From contig CALAEU010000069.1 of the NCBI GenBank assembly GCA_937891215.1, positions 1 through 13,444 on the forward strand: 13,444 nt of DNA, given 5' to 3'. Shown piece after piece: positions 7,713-13,444 of the stretch. Made by a program: the position numbers and the translations under genes. The notes below the pieces were generated by a model, which did no database searches, had not been told where the DNA came from, and saw only the letters and a list, made by a program, of their open reading frames with translations. The stretch's first letter is position 1. Every line of letters begins with the position of its first letter. This stretch comes from an uncultured Clostridia bacterium. GTDB taxonomy: Bacteria; Bacillota_A; Clostridia; Oscillospirales; Acutalibacteraceae.

Positions 7713-9485
7713 ATGGAAAGATTATTGACAAGATGGGGTAAAACTTTAGATAAAAGTTGCCCACTTAACGATTATCCAAGACCACAATTCAAGCGTGACA
7801 GTTTTATCTGCTTAAATGGTGTATGGAATTACGCTATTTATGGTGAGAACAAAAAATTCAGCGGTTTTCAGGGTGAAATTGTTGTTCCTTTCAGCCCAGA
7901 GGCAATTTTAAGCGGTGTTGAAAAATTAGTTCAACCTACTGACACTCTTTACTACCAAAAACTTTTCAACTTTACAAAAACAAAATCAAAAGTGCTTTTA
8001 CACTTTGGTGCGGTTGATTATAAATGTACGGTTTCTTTAAATGGTACAGTTGTTGGTGAACATACTGGTGGTTATTTACCATTTTCATTTGATGTTACTG
8101 CTTTGATTTTAAATGGCGAAAACGACTTGAGAGTTACTGTTACTGACCCTACTGAAACAGGCACACAGGCTCGTGGTAAACAAACATTTAACCGTGGCGG
8201 AATTTGGTACACACCACAGTCAGGTATATGGCAGACAGTGTGGCTTGAAGAAGTACCTTACGATTATATTACAAATATTAAACTCACACCTGATATTGAT
8301 AATGATGAATTACAGATTGAAGTAGCATATTCAAACGAAGTAATGCCGGAAATTGGCGTTATGGTTATGGATAAAAACAAAATGATTGCTGCTGCAAAAC
8401 TCACAGATGGTAAAGGTACTATAAAACTCGAAAACTACGAGCTCTGGTCACCTGAAAACCCTTATCTCTATGACATTAAATTTGCCGCAGGTGAAGACAG
8501 AGTTGACAGTTACTTTGCTATGAGAAAATTCAGCACAGGTGTTGATGCTGACGGCACACCAAGATTTATGCTTAACAATAAGCCTTATTTCTTTAACGGT
8601 CTTTTAGACCAGGGCTACTGGTCAGACGGTCTTTACACTGCTCCATCTGATGAAGCATTAATTTACGACATTCAGACAATGAAGGATTTGGGCTTCAACA
8701 CATTAAGAAAGCACATTAAAATTGAACCATTGCGTTGGTACTATCACTGCGACAGACTTGGTATGATTGTATGGCAGGATATGGTTAACGGTGGCGGAAA
8801 ATATAACTTCCTTGCTATTGGTACTTTACCATTCCTTGGAATGCTCTTTAACAACAAAAAAGTAGGCAGAGTACCTGACAGTAAACGCAACTATTTATTC
8901 TACGCAAGAACAGACGAAAAAGGCAGAGAAGAATATTTTAAAGATTCTGAAGAAATGGTTAAACACCTTTACAATGTTCCTTCGCTTGCTCTCTGGACTC
9001 CATTCAACGAGGCATGGGGACAATTTGATTCAGTCAAGGCTTGTGAATTTTACAGACAATTAGACCCAACAAGACTTATTGACCACGCAAGTGGATGGGT
9101 TGACCACGGTGCAGGAGATGTAAATAGCTTCCACATTTACTTTACACCATTTATGTTCCCAAAATTCAACAAAGAAGACAAAAGACCTATTGGTCTTACA
9201 GAATTCGGTGGCTACTCAATGAGATTCAGAGGTCACACCTACAACAAAGAAAAATTCTTTGGTTATAGAAAATATTACGCACAGGAAAAATTTGACGCTG
9301 CAATCAAACATCTTTACGAAGACCGAATTTATAAATGTATGAAAGAAAAAGGTCTTTCTGCAACAATTTATACCGAAGTAAGTGATGTTGAAGACGAACT
9401 CAACGGACTTCTCACTTATGACCGTGAAGTTATTAAAGTTTCACCTGAAATGATGAAAGCGGCAAACGAGAAGTTAAAACTTTAA
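7713..9485 (+). CDS. Glycoside hydrolase family 2 enzyme
   Basis: This 590-residue protein is a compact GH2 glycosidase. It has a sugar-binding jelly-roll domain (about 25-180, with LFNFTKTKSKVLLHFGAVDY and PQSGIWQTVWLE), an Ig-like domain (about 185-275) and a TIM barrel. The acid/base is Glu433 in TPFNEAWGQFD and the nucleophile is Glu497 in LTEFGGYS. It lacks the C-terminal Ig domains of the first GH2 protein, and the two are clearly different subfamilies rather than a recent duplication. There is no signal peptide, so it is cytoplasmic. An upstream in-frame ATG at 7677 would add 12 residues, but it lies within the likely promoter/leader, whereas GGAGGG at 7703-7708 directly precedes the ATG at 7713. 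Substrate specificity (beta-galactoside, -mannoside, -glucuronide) cannot be decided. It appears monocistronic, ending at the terminator near 9554. Confidence 0.88.
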   Translation: MERLLTRWGKTLDKSCPLNDYPRPQFKRDSFICLNGVWNYAIYGENKKFSGFQGEIVVPFSPEAILSGVEKLVQPTDTLYYQKLFNFTKTKSKVLLHFGAVDYKCTVSLNGTVVGEHTGGYLPFSFDVTALILNGENDLRVTVTDPTETGTQARGKQTFNRGGIWYTPQSGIWQTVWLEEVPYDYITNIKLTPDIDNDELQIEVAYSNEVMPEIGVMVMDKNKMIAAAKLTDGKGTIKLENYELWSPENPYLYDIKFAAGEDRVDSYFAMRKFSTGVDADGTPRFMLNNKPYFFNGLLDQGYWSDGLYTAPSDEALIYDIQTMKDLGFNTLRKHIKIEPLRWYYHCDRLGMIVWQDMVNGGGKYNFLAIGTLPFLGMLFNNKKVGRVPDSKRNYLFYARTDEKGREEYFKDSEEMVKHLYNVPSLALWTPFNEAWGQFDSVKACEFYRQLDPTRLIDHASGWVDHGAGDVNSFHIYFTPFMFPKFNKEDKRPIGLTEFGGYSMRFRGHTYNKEKFFGYRKYYAQEKFDAAIKHLYEDRIYKCMKEKGLSATIYTEVSDVEDELNGLLTYDREVIKVSPEMMKAANEKLKL

Positions 9486-9503
9486 GTTTTAACTTTCGTT
9501 TGC
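9462..9503. repeat. Long imperfect inverted repeat spanning the GH2 stop codon
   Basis: The left arm at 9462-9482 (GCAAACGAGAAG...CTT) and the right arm at 9484-9503 are reverse complements apart from one bulged base near the outer end, centred on the T of the TAA stop codon. The last six or seven codons of the gene form one arm. There is no U-run directly after, so it is not a classical terminator by itself. As RNA it would protect or stall at the 3' end. Confidence 0.6.
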
Positions 9504-9507
9504 AGTT

Positions 9508-9529
9508 GCTAGTGGCTAGTATGGCTAGT
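9508..9529. repeat. Three-copy GCTAGT microrepeat
   Basis: GCTAGT occurs at 9508-9513, 9515-9520 and 9524-9529, each containing the palindrome CTAG, flanked by TTGC on the left and TTGCAA on the right. It sits between the stop-codon inverted repeat and the terminator. No function is apparent; it may be a replication-slippage or dispersed intergenic microrepeat. Confidence 0.45.
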
Positions 9530-9553
9530 TGCAAGTATTATAAAAATAAAAAG

Positions 9554-9604
9554 ACTCTATCATTTAAAGTTTTTTGTAAACTTAAATGATAGAGTTATTT
9601 TTTA
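9554..9604. terminator. Bidirectional intrinsic terminator
   Basis: A perfect 14-bp stem (ACTCTATCATTTAA at 9554-9567 with 9582-9595) is followed by TATTTTTT on the plus strand and, on the minus strand, by CTTTTTATTTTTA. It lies between the converging second GH2 gene and the GH18 fragment and can serve both. Confidence 0.85.
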
Positions 9605-9610
9605 ACTTTC

Positions 9611-10024
9611 TTATGCCTGATTACTGTTTAATGCATTATCAATTGCTTTTAATAGTGAATCTTCGTGAGTTGAGGGTAAATCACAGTTATAGTGCCATAT
9701 CATTACACCGCCGAAGCCATTATTTACCGCATACTCTGTTTTCTGTTCTATAACTTCTGGTGTATTGAACCAAAAATCCTTATCAGCATCATTACAGTGA
9801 TACCAGCCGTTTTCATCTATTTTTTCATAGTAACCATTATAACCATACCAGTACCCTGACATATCAGTAGGCCTTGAATAAAACGGAAGACCTACATTTA
9901 CTTTTTCTTGTGGTATTCCGTGAAACCCGACTGTGTTGACCAAATCTATAGTTTGCTCATAAGTCGCGTGTCTGCCATCATCATCATTAAAATAGTCTAA
10001 TATTGTATCTTCGATTTCTGATAT
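9611..10024 (-). CDS. GH18 (chitinase-like) C-terminal fragment, 5' part missing
   Basis: The minus-strand frame is open from just inside a TGA at 10025-10027 down to the stop at 9611 (137 codons) and encodes only the C-terminal third of a glycoside hydrolase family 18 barrel. Recognisable pieces are FNDDDGRHATYEQT, GIPQEKVNVGLPFYSRPTD, the tyrosine-rich YWYGYNGYYEKI stretch and the last barrel strand GFGGVMIWHYNCDLP. The catalytic DxxDxDxE motif and the N-terminal half are absent, and resemblance fades upstream of the Asp codon at 9995-9997. No ATG start with a ribosome binding site exists; a TTG at 9943 is internal to the homologous region. The gene is thus broken here, either by an assembly join or by a real rearrangement, and is not expected to yield an active enzyme from this sequence. 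The full protein would degrade chitin-like or cell-wall glycans. Confidence 0.75.
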   Translation of the reverse strand: MSEIEDTILDYFNDDDGRHATYEQTIDLVNTVGFHGIPQEKVNVGLPFYSRPTDMSGYWYGYNGYYEKIDENGWYHCNDADKDFWFNTPEVIEQKTEYAVNNGFGGVMIWHYNCDLPSTHEDSLLKAIDNALNSNQA

Positions 10025-10060
10025 TCACTAATGTTCCATAGTGGATTTAAATATAAAATG
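9998..10060. other. Junction between Clostridia-type and Bacteroidales-type DNA
   Basis: Homology of the GH18 fragment ends near 9998 and its frame stops at 10025-10027. By 10061 the sequence belongs to the terminator of a Bacteroidales gene. Gene families, base composition, ribosome binding sites and promoter consensus all differ on either side. The interval holds only AT-rich sequence and a short inverted repeat (CACTA at 10026-10030, TAGTG at 10039-10043). No insertion sequence, integrase, tRNA or direct-repeat pair is visible. Confidence 0.65.
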
Positions 10061-10104
10061 AAATTACGCTGAAGGCAGAATTATTCTTACCTTCAGCGTA
10101 ATTT
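10061..10104 (-). terminator. Hairpin terminator after the DUF1349 gene
   Basis: AAATTACGCTGAAGG (10061-10075) and its exact reverse complement (10090-10104) form a 15-bp stem with a 14-base loop that can partly pair further. On the minus strand the stem is followed by a T-rich CATTTTATATTTAAAT. It lies 45 bases after the DUF1349 stop codon, so it most likely ends that transcript. Confidence 0.6.
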
Positions 10105-10149
10105 ATTCTCAGTCAACCGGTTTGAAACCTGAAACCAAAAATGATTTTT

Positions 10150-10800
10150 TTATTCCTGATTCTTCTTCAACCATTCTACACGGCGTTGGTCAGGCAAGTG
10201 CTTTACCTTGAAGTTCTCGAACTTCACGTTGAAGCCTTGACCGTCTGGACAAGCTGCCATGACACCCACTTGGATAGGGGTATTGTCCTGCATCCAGGCA
10301 TTGCGCATCATGGTGTAAGTCTTGTCATCGAAAGAGTAGAAGATTTCGATGGCGTCGAGACGACGAACAGCCTTGATCCAAATGTAAGGCACAGGCTTGT
10401 CAAGGGTAATCACACTCCAGTCGCTGGTCTTGTGAGTGACCACAGTGCTGAGGTTGTACTTACCGTCTACATATTCGATACCTGCCTTGATGTAGTTCTC
10501 ATGGTCGATACGGAGCATCAAACCGGCTTGGTCGAAACGAACCTTGTAATCACCGGTAATCTTTACCTTTGCTTCGAACTCACCTCCATATGTAGCATAA
10601 TAGAACGGAGCATCGTCTACAGTGAAGCCATAGTGGGAAATACGCCAATAGTCGCTTTGTGGAGTAACCGACATGGTGAGAGCCTTGTTCTCAATCTTCC
10701 ATACTTCCGGTTCGTTGAACCAGTTCATTTTTTCCAATGATTGTGCCATGACATTGCCAGCTAATAATGCAAGGAGAATGCTTAATAGTTGCTTTTTCAT
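10150..10800 (-). CDS. Secreted DUF1349 family protein
   Basis: This 216-residue protein has a signal peptide (MKKQLLSILLALLAGNVMAQ, likely cleaved at A19-Q20 as is usual in Bacteroides) and one DUF1349 domain with a concanavalin A-like beta-sandwich fold (about 25-205). Typical signatures are YWRISHYGF, DQAGLMLRID, YIKAGIEYVDGKYNLSTVVT, SDWSV and the C-terminal FENFKV. The family is thought to bind carbohydrate or to accompany glycan-active enzymes; no catalytic residues are established. It would be periplasmic or extracellular. The open frame continues upstream antisense to the regulator gene, but only the ATG at 10800 gives a signal peptide, and a Bacteroidales promoter lies just in front of it. 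It has no Shine-Dalgarno, which is normal for this phylum. It diverges from the LuxR-type gene, which may regulate it (inference). Confidence 0.85.
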   Translation of the reverse strand: MKKQLLSILLALLAGNVMAQSLEKMNWFNEPEVWKIENKALTMSVTPQSDYWRISHYGFTVDDAPFYYATYGGEFEAKVKITGDYKVRFDQAGLMLRIDHENYIKAGIEYVDGKYNLSTVVTHKTSDWSVITLDKPVPYIWIKAVRRLDAIEIFYSFDDKTYTMMRNAWMQDNTPIQVGVMAACPDGQGFNVKFENFKVKHLPDQRRVEWLKKNQE

Positions 10801-10823
10801 TCGTCTGTATAATTTTAAAGTTT

Positions 10824-10839
10824 TATTTTTGCAAAGATA
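10824..10839. promoter_or_regulatory. Face-to-face -7 boxes forming a near-palindrome
   Basis: TATTTTTG on the plus strand (10824-10831) directly abuts TATCTTTG on the minus strand (10832-10839), giving TATTTTTGCAAAGATA, a 16-base palindrome with one mismatched pair. The minus box has a well-placed -33 partner; the plus box does not, so its use for the LuxR-type gene is uncertain. Confidence 0.4.
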
Positions 10840-10862
10840 GGAAGGCAGAAGCTTTCGCGCAA
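10832..10862 (-). promoter_or_regulatory. Bacteroidales promoter of the DUF1349 gene
   Basis: On the minus strand TTG (10860-10862) and TATCTTTG (10832-10839) are spaced by 20 bases, matching the Bacteroides -33/-7 consensus (TTTG, TAnnTTTG). The start would lie near 10825, giving a leader of about 25 bases. Confidence 0.65.
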
Positions 10863-10887
10863 TACTGATTATTAACCAAAATGGCGT

Positions 10888-11631
10888 ATGAACATCAACA
10901 ATGAACTGGAAGACAAACTCTTGAAGCAACCGTTTGCGGAGGAGTTGGGGCGGGATGCCGACTATCGGCTGACGGCTGCCCGTTATGCGCAGATAGAGAA
11001 TGCCATTGCCGTACTGAGCGACATGAAGACCAATACAAGTTATATTTGTTTGGGTGGATTGGCAGAACGCTTGGGCATCGGTTGTAAAGGGAGCTCGCAA
11101 GACATTGGCTCCATTTGGGAGGAAGATATTTTCGGATGTATTCATCCCGATGACTTGGAGGCAAAGCATTTGGAAGAACTCCGGTTCTATCATTTTGTGA
11201 TGTCCGTGCCTTCTGAAGTGCGTCAGGATTATTATTTGCACAGCCATTTGCGAATGAAGGATGCCGAAGGACAATATATCAAGGTGTTGCACCGGATGTT
11301 CTACTTGGCATACGATGCCAACGGATGTGCCCGCCTGGCTTTGTGTCTCTACAACCTTTCCCGTTCGGATGCTTCTGAACATCTCATCATCAATTCCTTG
11401 ACGGGAGAGACCATTGCTCCTGAAACCTATTCGTGCGAACATTTGTTGTCATCCTGTGAATGCGAGATTCTTCGGATGATAGAGCGTGGACTGATGAGTA
11501 AGGAGATTGCAGCGGAGCTTTTTATCAGTGTCAATACGGTAAACCGTCATCGACAGAATATTCTGATGAAGCTTCAAGCAACCAATTCCGTAGAGGCTTG
11601 TCGAATTGCTAAAAGCCTGAATTTGATTTGA
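10888..11631 (+). CDS. LuxR-type transcriptional regulator with PAS-like N-terminal domain
   Basis: This 247-residue cytoplasmic DNA-binding protein ends in a clear LuxR/GerE helix-turn-helix (about 185-245): LSSCECEILRMIERG, then MSKEIAAELFISVNTVNRHRQNILMKL with the recognition helix in SVNTVNRHR. Residues about 55-165 (IGSIWEEDIFGCIHPDDLE, FYHFVMSVPS, YIKVLHRMFYLAYD) resemble a PAS sensor fold. This architecture is common in Bacteroides. It has no REC domain, so it is not a classical response regulator; the ligand is unknown. The ATG at 10888 lacks a Shine-Dalgarno, as usual in the phylum; an ATG at 10881 is out of frame. The stop codon lies inside a small hairpin that overlaps the -33 box of the next gene. 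It may control the divergent DUF1349 gene or the downstream channel, but this is only positional inference. Confidence 0.85.
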   Translation: MNINNELEDKLLKQPFAEELGRDADYRLTAARYAQIENAIAVLSDMKTNTSYICLGGLAERLGIGCKGSSQDIGSIWEEDIFGCIHPDDLEAKHLEELRFYHFVMSVPSEVRQDYYLHSHLRMKDAEGQYIKVLHRMFYLAYDANGCARLALCLYNLSRSDASEHLIINSLTGETIAPETYSCEHLLSSCECEILRMIERGLMSKEIAAELFISVNTVNRHRQNILMKLQATNSVEACRIAKSLNLI

Positions 11632-11641
11632 GGAAATCAAA
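11622..11641 (+). promoter_or_regulatory. Hairpin over the regulator stop codon and the next -33 box
   Basis: TTTGATTT (11622-11629) and AAATCAAA (11634-11641) form a perfect 8-bp inverted repeat with a GAGG loop. It contains the TGA stop codon (11629-11631) and the -33 TTTG of the mscS promoter (11627-11630). No U-run follows, so it is not a standard terminator; it might be an operator or a weak mRNA 3' hairpin. Confidence 0.4.
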
Positions 11642-11658
11642 AGAAAGCTGTACCTTTG
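11627..11658 (+). promoter_or_regulatory. Bacteroidales promoter of the mscS-family gene
   Basis: TTTG (11627-11630) and TACCTTTG (11651-11658) are spaced by 20 bases and match the -33/-7 consensus. Transcription would start about 15 bases before the ATG at 11681. Confidence 0.7.
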
Positions 11659-11680
11659 AACTTGCAAAACAAAGAATGAT

Positions 11681-12868
11681 ATGGAAACAATCAATAATGG
11701 ACTGATGACGTGGCTGCAACAATTGGGGGTAGCCGAAGGAAGCTTGCTCACGGTGCAGCGCATCGTGGTAATTGCAGCGATTCTCTTGATCGCATACGTG
11801 TTGGATATGATTTGTCGCAAGGTAGTGATGCCGGGGGTACGCAAGGTAACGGCCAAGACGCAAATCACTTGGGATGACTATCTGCTGAACGATGACGTGC
11901 TAAACAATGTATGTCATTTGATACCTCCTGTGGTGGTGTATGTCTTGATTCCTTTCGCTTTCCCGCACGAACCGGCTTTACTGGAATTTGTCCTGAAGAT
12001 TTGTTGGATATACATCACGGTGGTAGGAATGAAGTTGGTATGCGCTTTCCTCACTTCGCTCTACACCATATCGAGCGAGCACGAGAAGCTGAAAAACCAT
12101 TCGATGAAAGGTTTCTATCAGATGATCAAGCTGATAGTTATTTGTATAGGCTCGATAATCATCATCAGTACGTTGATAGACAAGGACCCGATAGCCATCC
12201 TGACCGGATTGGGCGCCGGTACGGCTATCTTGATGTTGGTGTTCCAAGATACGATTAAAGGTTTGGTAGCAGGGGTACAGCTTACTGCCAATGATATGCT
12301 TCGTCCGGGTGACTGGATTACGATGCCGAAGTATGGCGCCGATGGGGATGTCATCGAAGTGACGTTAACCACTGTAAAGGTACGCAATTGGGACAAGACG
12401 ATTACTACAGTTCCTCCTTATGCATTGGTCAATGACTCTTTCCAAAATTGGAGAGGCATGTTCGACATGGGTGGTCGTCGAGTGAAACGCTCCATCAATA
12501 TTGATATGAATACAGTACGCTTCTGCACGGAGGAAGAGTTGGCGGAGTTCAAGAAGCAGCCTTGGATGGAAGGTTTCGAGGAAACCGGGAAAGAAGAAGT
12601 GAACTTGTACATCTTCCGTCATTACGTGATGTATTATTTGAAGCATCATCCTAAGGTGCATCAAGAATTGATCATGACGGTCCGTCAGTTACAACCTACA
12701 GCACAGGGGATACCCATTGAACTCTATTTCTTCTCGGCCAATACGGCTTGGCTTCGATACGAGCACTTGCAGGCTGAAGTCTTCGATCATGTGTTGGCAA
12801 TGCTCCACAAGTTTGATCTGAAGGTGTTCCAAAGTCCTACGGGATTGGATTTACAGAAGCTAAATTAA
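11681..12868 (+). CDS. MscS-family mechanosensitive ion channel, YbdG-like
   Basis: This 395-residue inner-membrane channel would open under membrane tension to release solutes during hypo-osmotic shock. About five hydrophobic helices are seen: 24-45, 77-95, 101-125, 143-165 and the pore-lining segment near 168-190 (ILTGLGAGTAILMLVFQDTIKGLVAG), the hallmark of MscS proteins. The cytoplasmic beta domain follows (LRPGDWITMPKYGADGDVIEVTLTTVKVRNWD, PPYALVNDSFQNWRGM), then an alpha/beta C-terminal domain. The length and the insertions in the C-terminal part resemble E. coli YbdG rather than the shorter MscS. The ATG at 11681 has no Shine-Dalgarno but is 23 bases after a clear -7 box. It lies downstream of the LuxR-type gene with its own promoter, and its 3' end runs into a terminator-like hairpin that overlaps the next gene's start. 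Confidence 0.92.
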   Translation: METINNGLMTWLQQLGVAEGSLLTVQRIVVIAAILLIAYVLDMICRKVVMPGVRKVTAKTQITWDDYLLNDDVLNNVCHLIPPVVVYVLIPFAFPHEPALLEFVLKICWIYITVVGMKLVCAFLTSLYTISSEHEKLKNHSMKGFYQMIKLIVICIGSIIIISTLIDKDPIAILTGLGAGTAILMLVFQDTIKGLVAGVQLTANDMLRPGDWITMPKYGADGDVIEVTLTTVKVRNWDKTITTVPPYALVNDSFQNWRGMFDMGGRRVKRSINIDMNTVRFCTEEELAEFKKQPWMEGFEETGKEEVNLYIFRHYVMYYLKHHPKVHQELIMTVRQLQPTAQGIPIELYFFSANTAWLRYEHLQAEVFDHVLAMLHKFDLKVFQSPTGLDLQKLN

Positions 12869-12882
12869 TTAAATACATCAAC

Positions 12883-12956
12883 CAAACGTATTCTTGGATG
12901 TTATAACCTTACAATGTTAAGGTAAAAACAATGACAAGAATACGTTTGTTTTTTTT
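12883..12956 (+). terminator. Intrinsic terminator or attenuator bracketing the efflux start codon
   Basis: CAAACGTATTCTTG (12883-12896) and CAAGAATACGTTTG (12935-12948) are perfect 14-base reverse complements, and the second arm is directly followed by eight T's (12949-12956). Between the arms a second hairpin forms, ACCTTA (12906-12911) with TAAGGT (12918-12923). The layout is that of an intrinsic terminator for mscS. However, the ATG of the efflux gene (12931-12933) lies in the loop, and codons 2 to 9 are the 3' arm and T-run. The inner stem also covers AAGG, the only Shine-Dalgarno-like sequence there. Confidence 0.7.
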
Positions 12957-13444
12957 ATGCCTTCTCTTGGGTGCATATACCTTGAATGCCCAGCAGATAG
13001 AGAACTATTTGAATCGTCCGTTGCCCGACGGATGGCAGGAGAAGGACACGCTTTTCCAACAGGTCTTGCCGGTGGATGACCGGTGGTGGAAAGTATTCGA
13101 GGATCCCACACTCGACTCCCTGATTAACCTCGCTATGGACCAGAATCCGTCGGTGCTCATGGCTATCAATCGCATTGACCAAGCAAAAGCCCAATGGCGA
13201 ATCTCTCAAAGTGACTTTTATCCTTCTTTGTCCTTCCATGGTGGCTGGGAACGCCAGCAGACTAGTGGAAACTTGGGAACTGGAACACCTCAAGCTTGGA
13301 CGGGCTATTACAGTGCTTCCGTGCAGATGAGTTGGCAACTCGATGTGTTCGGGGTGATTCGTCAGAAGGCGAAGGCACAGAAGGAACTTTATGCGGCCAG
13401 CAAGGAGGAATACAATGCCACGATGGTGAGCCTTTGTGCCGAGG
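12931..13444 (+). CDS. Outer-membrane efflux protein, TolC/NodT type, N-terminal part
   Basis: This is the first 171 residues of an outer-membrane factor that runs off the right edge. Members form trimeric tubes linking RND- or ABC-type pumps to the outside. A signal peptide is seen (MTRIRLFFLCLLLGAYTLNAQQ, likely cleaved before QQ). There is no lipobox cysteine, unlike many NodT proteins. The mature part has the WWKVFEDPTLDSLINLAMDQNPSV motif near 50-73, followed by heptad-like helix (MAINRIDQAKAQWRISQSDFYPSLSF) and a beta stretch ending SWQLDVFGVIRQKAKAQ, all typical of the RND outer-membrane factor family. The ATG at 12931 gives the signal peptide, so it is the likely start although it lies in a terminator-like hairpin. 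Adaptor and pump genes would be expected just downstream. No Bacteroidales promoter was found in the gap after mscS, so expression may depend on read-through. Confidence 0.87.
   Translation, partial: MTRIRLFFLCLLLGAYTLNAQQIENYLNRPLPDGWQEKDTLFQQVLPVDDRWWKVFEDPTLDSLINLAMDQNPSVLMAINRIDQAKAQWRISQSDFYPSLSFHGGWERQQTSGNLGTGTPQAWTGYYSASVQMSWQLDVFGVIRQKAKAQKELYAASKEEYNATMVSLCAE

Noticed and set aside
9611..9943. Stand-alone 110-residue protein starting at TTG 9943
   Set aside because: GH18 resemblance continues upstream of this TTG to about 9998 and no ribosome binding site precedes it, so it is the tail of a broken larger gene.
10026..10043. CACTA/TAGTG inverted repeat at the junction as a transposon end or att site
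   Set aside because: Only five paired bases, no matching copy or target duplication, and no recombinase gene in the window.
10801..11442. Upstream extension of the DUF1349 frame to give a 430-residue protein on the minus strand
   Set aside because: The extension is antisense to the LuxR-type gene and has no family resemblance. The ATG at 10800 yields a proper signal peptide and follows a good Bacteroidales promoter.
12883..12948. Invertible promoter (Mpi/Tsr-type phase switch) based on the AAACGTAT-containing 14-bp inverted repeat
   Set aside because: The arm resembles Bacteroides inversion sites only in its first bases, the enclosed segment is 38 bp rather than the usual 100-200 bp and holds no promoter. 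The T-run after the right arm fits a terminator better.
1..13444. CRISPR array, tRNA or rRNA genes, phage or defence cluster
   Set aside because: No regularly spaced repeats, no tRNA-like cloverleaf or rRNA sequence, and no nuclease, integrase or phage structural genes were seen.

Overview
The window joins two unrelated kinds of bacterial DNA. Bases 1 to about 10000 are AT-rich, with strong Shine-Dalgarno sequences and sigma70-type TTGACA/TATAAT promoters. The genes (DUF348/YabE-like protein, cca, metG, tatD) point to a Clostridia-type Firmicute, probably a gut Oscillospiraceae- or Lachnospiraceae-like organism. Bases from about 10060 to 13444 are more GC-balanced and mostly lack Shine-Dalgarno sequences. 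They carry the Bacteroidales promoter signature (TTG or TTTG at -33, TAnnTTTG at -7), and their proteins (DUF1349, PAS-like/LuxR, YbdG-like MscS, TolC/NodT-type efflux) look like Bacteroides or Phocaeicola. The change falls inside a broken GH18 gene, with no transposase, integrase or tRNA beside it. A chimeric metagenome contig is the simplest explanation.

Left block. A secreted DUF348 protein, truncated by the window edge, reads leftward from a near-perfect promoter. Divergently, cca (tRNA CCA-adding enzyme) is followed by a GH2 beta-galactosidase-type gene, metG and tatD, all on the plus strand. The gaps after cca and the GH2 gene are 84 and about 30-43 bases, and that between metG and tatD is 4. 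B. subtilis keeps metS, tatD (yabD) and yabE together, so a tRNA/housekeeping neighbourhood has acquired a glycosidase. tatD converges on, and overlaps by 11 bases, a small membrane-anchored protein of unknown function that starts with TTG after a perfect Shine-Dalgarno. Divergent from that is a second intracellular GH2 glycosidase. Its stop codon lies inside a long inverted repeat, followed by a GCTAGT microrepeat and a bidirectional terminator. On the other side of the terminator is the C-terminal piece of a GH18 (chitinase-like) protein whose N-terminal half is missing. The two GH2 enzymes lack signal peptides and have intact catalytic glutamates, suggesting cytoplasmic oligosaccharide breakdown.

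Right block. A secreted DUF1349 protein (minus strand) and a PAS-like/LuxR regulator (plus strand) diverge across an 87-base gap in which two face-to-face -7 boxes form a near-palindrome. The regulator is followed by a YbdG-like mechanosensitive channel with its own Bacteroidales promoter, then the start of an outer-membrane efflux protein that runs off the window.

The most distinctive local structure is a 14-bp perfect inverted repeat plus eight T's at 12883-12956. It has the form of an intrinsic terminator but brackets the start codon of the efflux gene, so it may be an attenuator. I see no CRISPR array, tRNA, rRNA, known riboswitch, phage or defence system.
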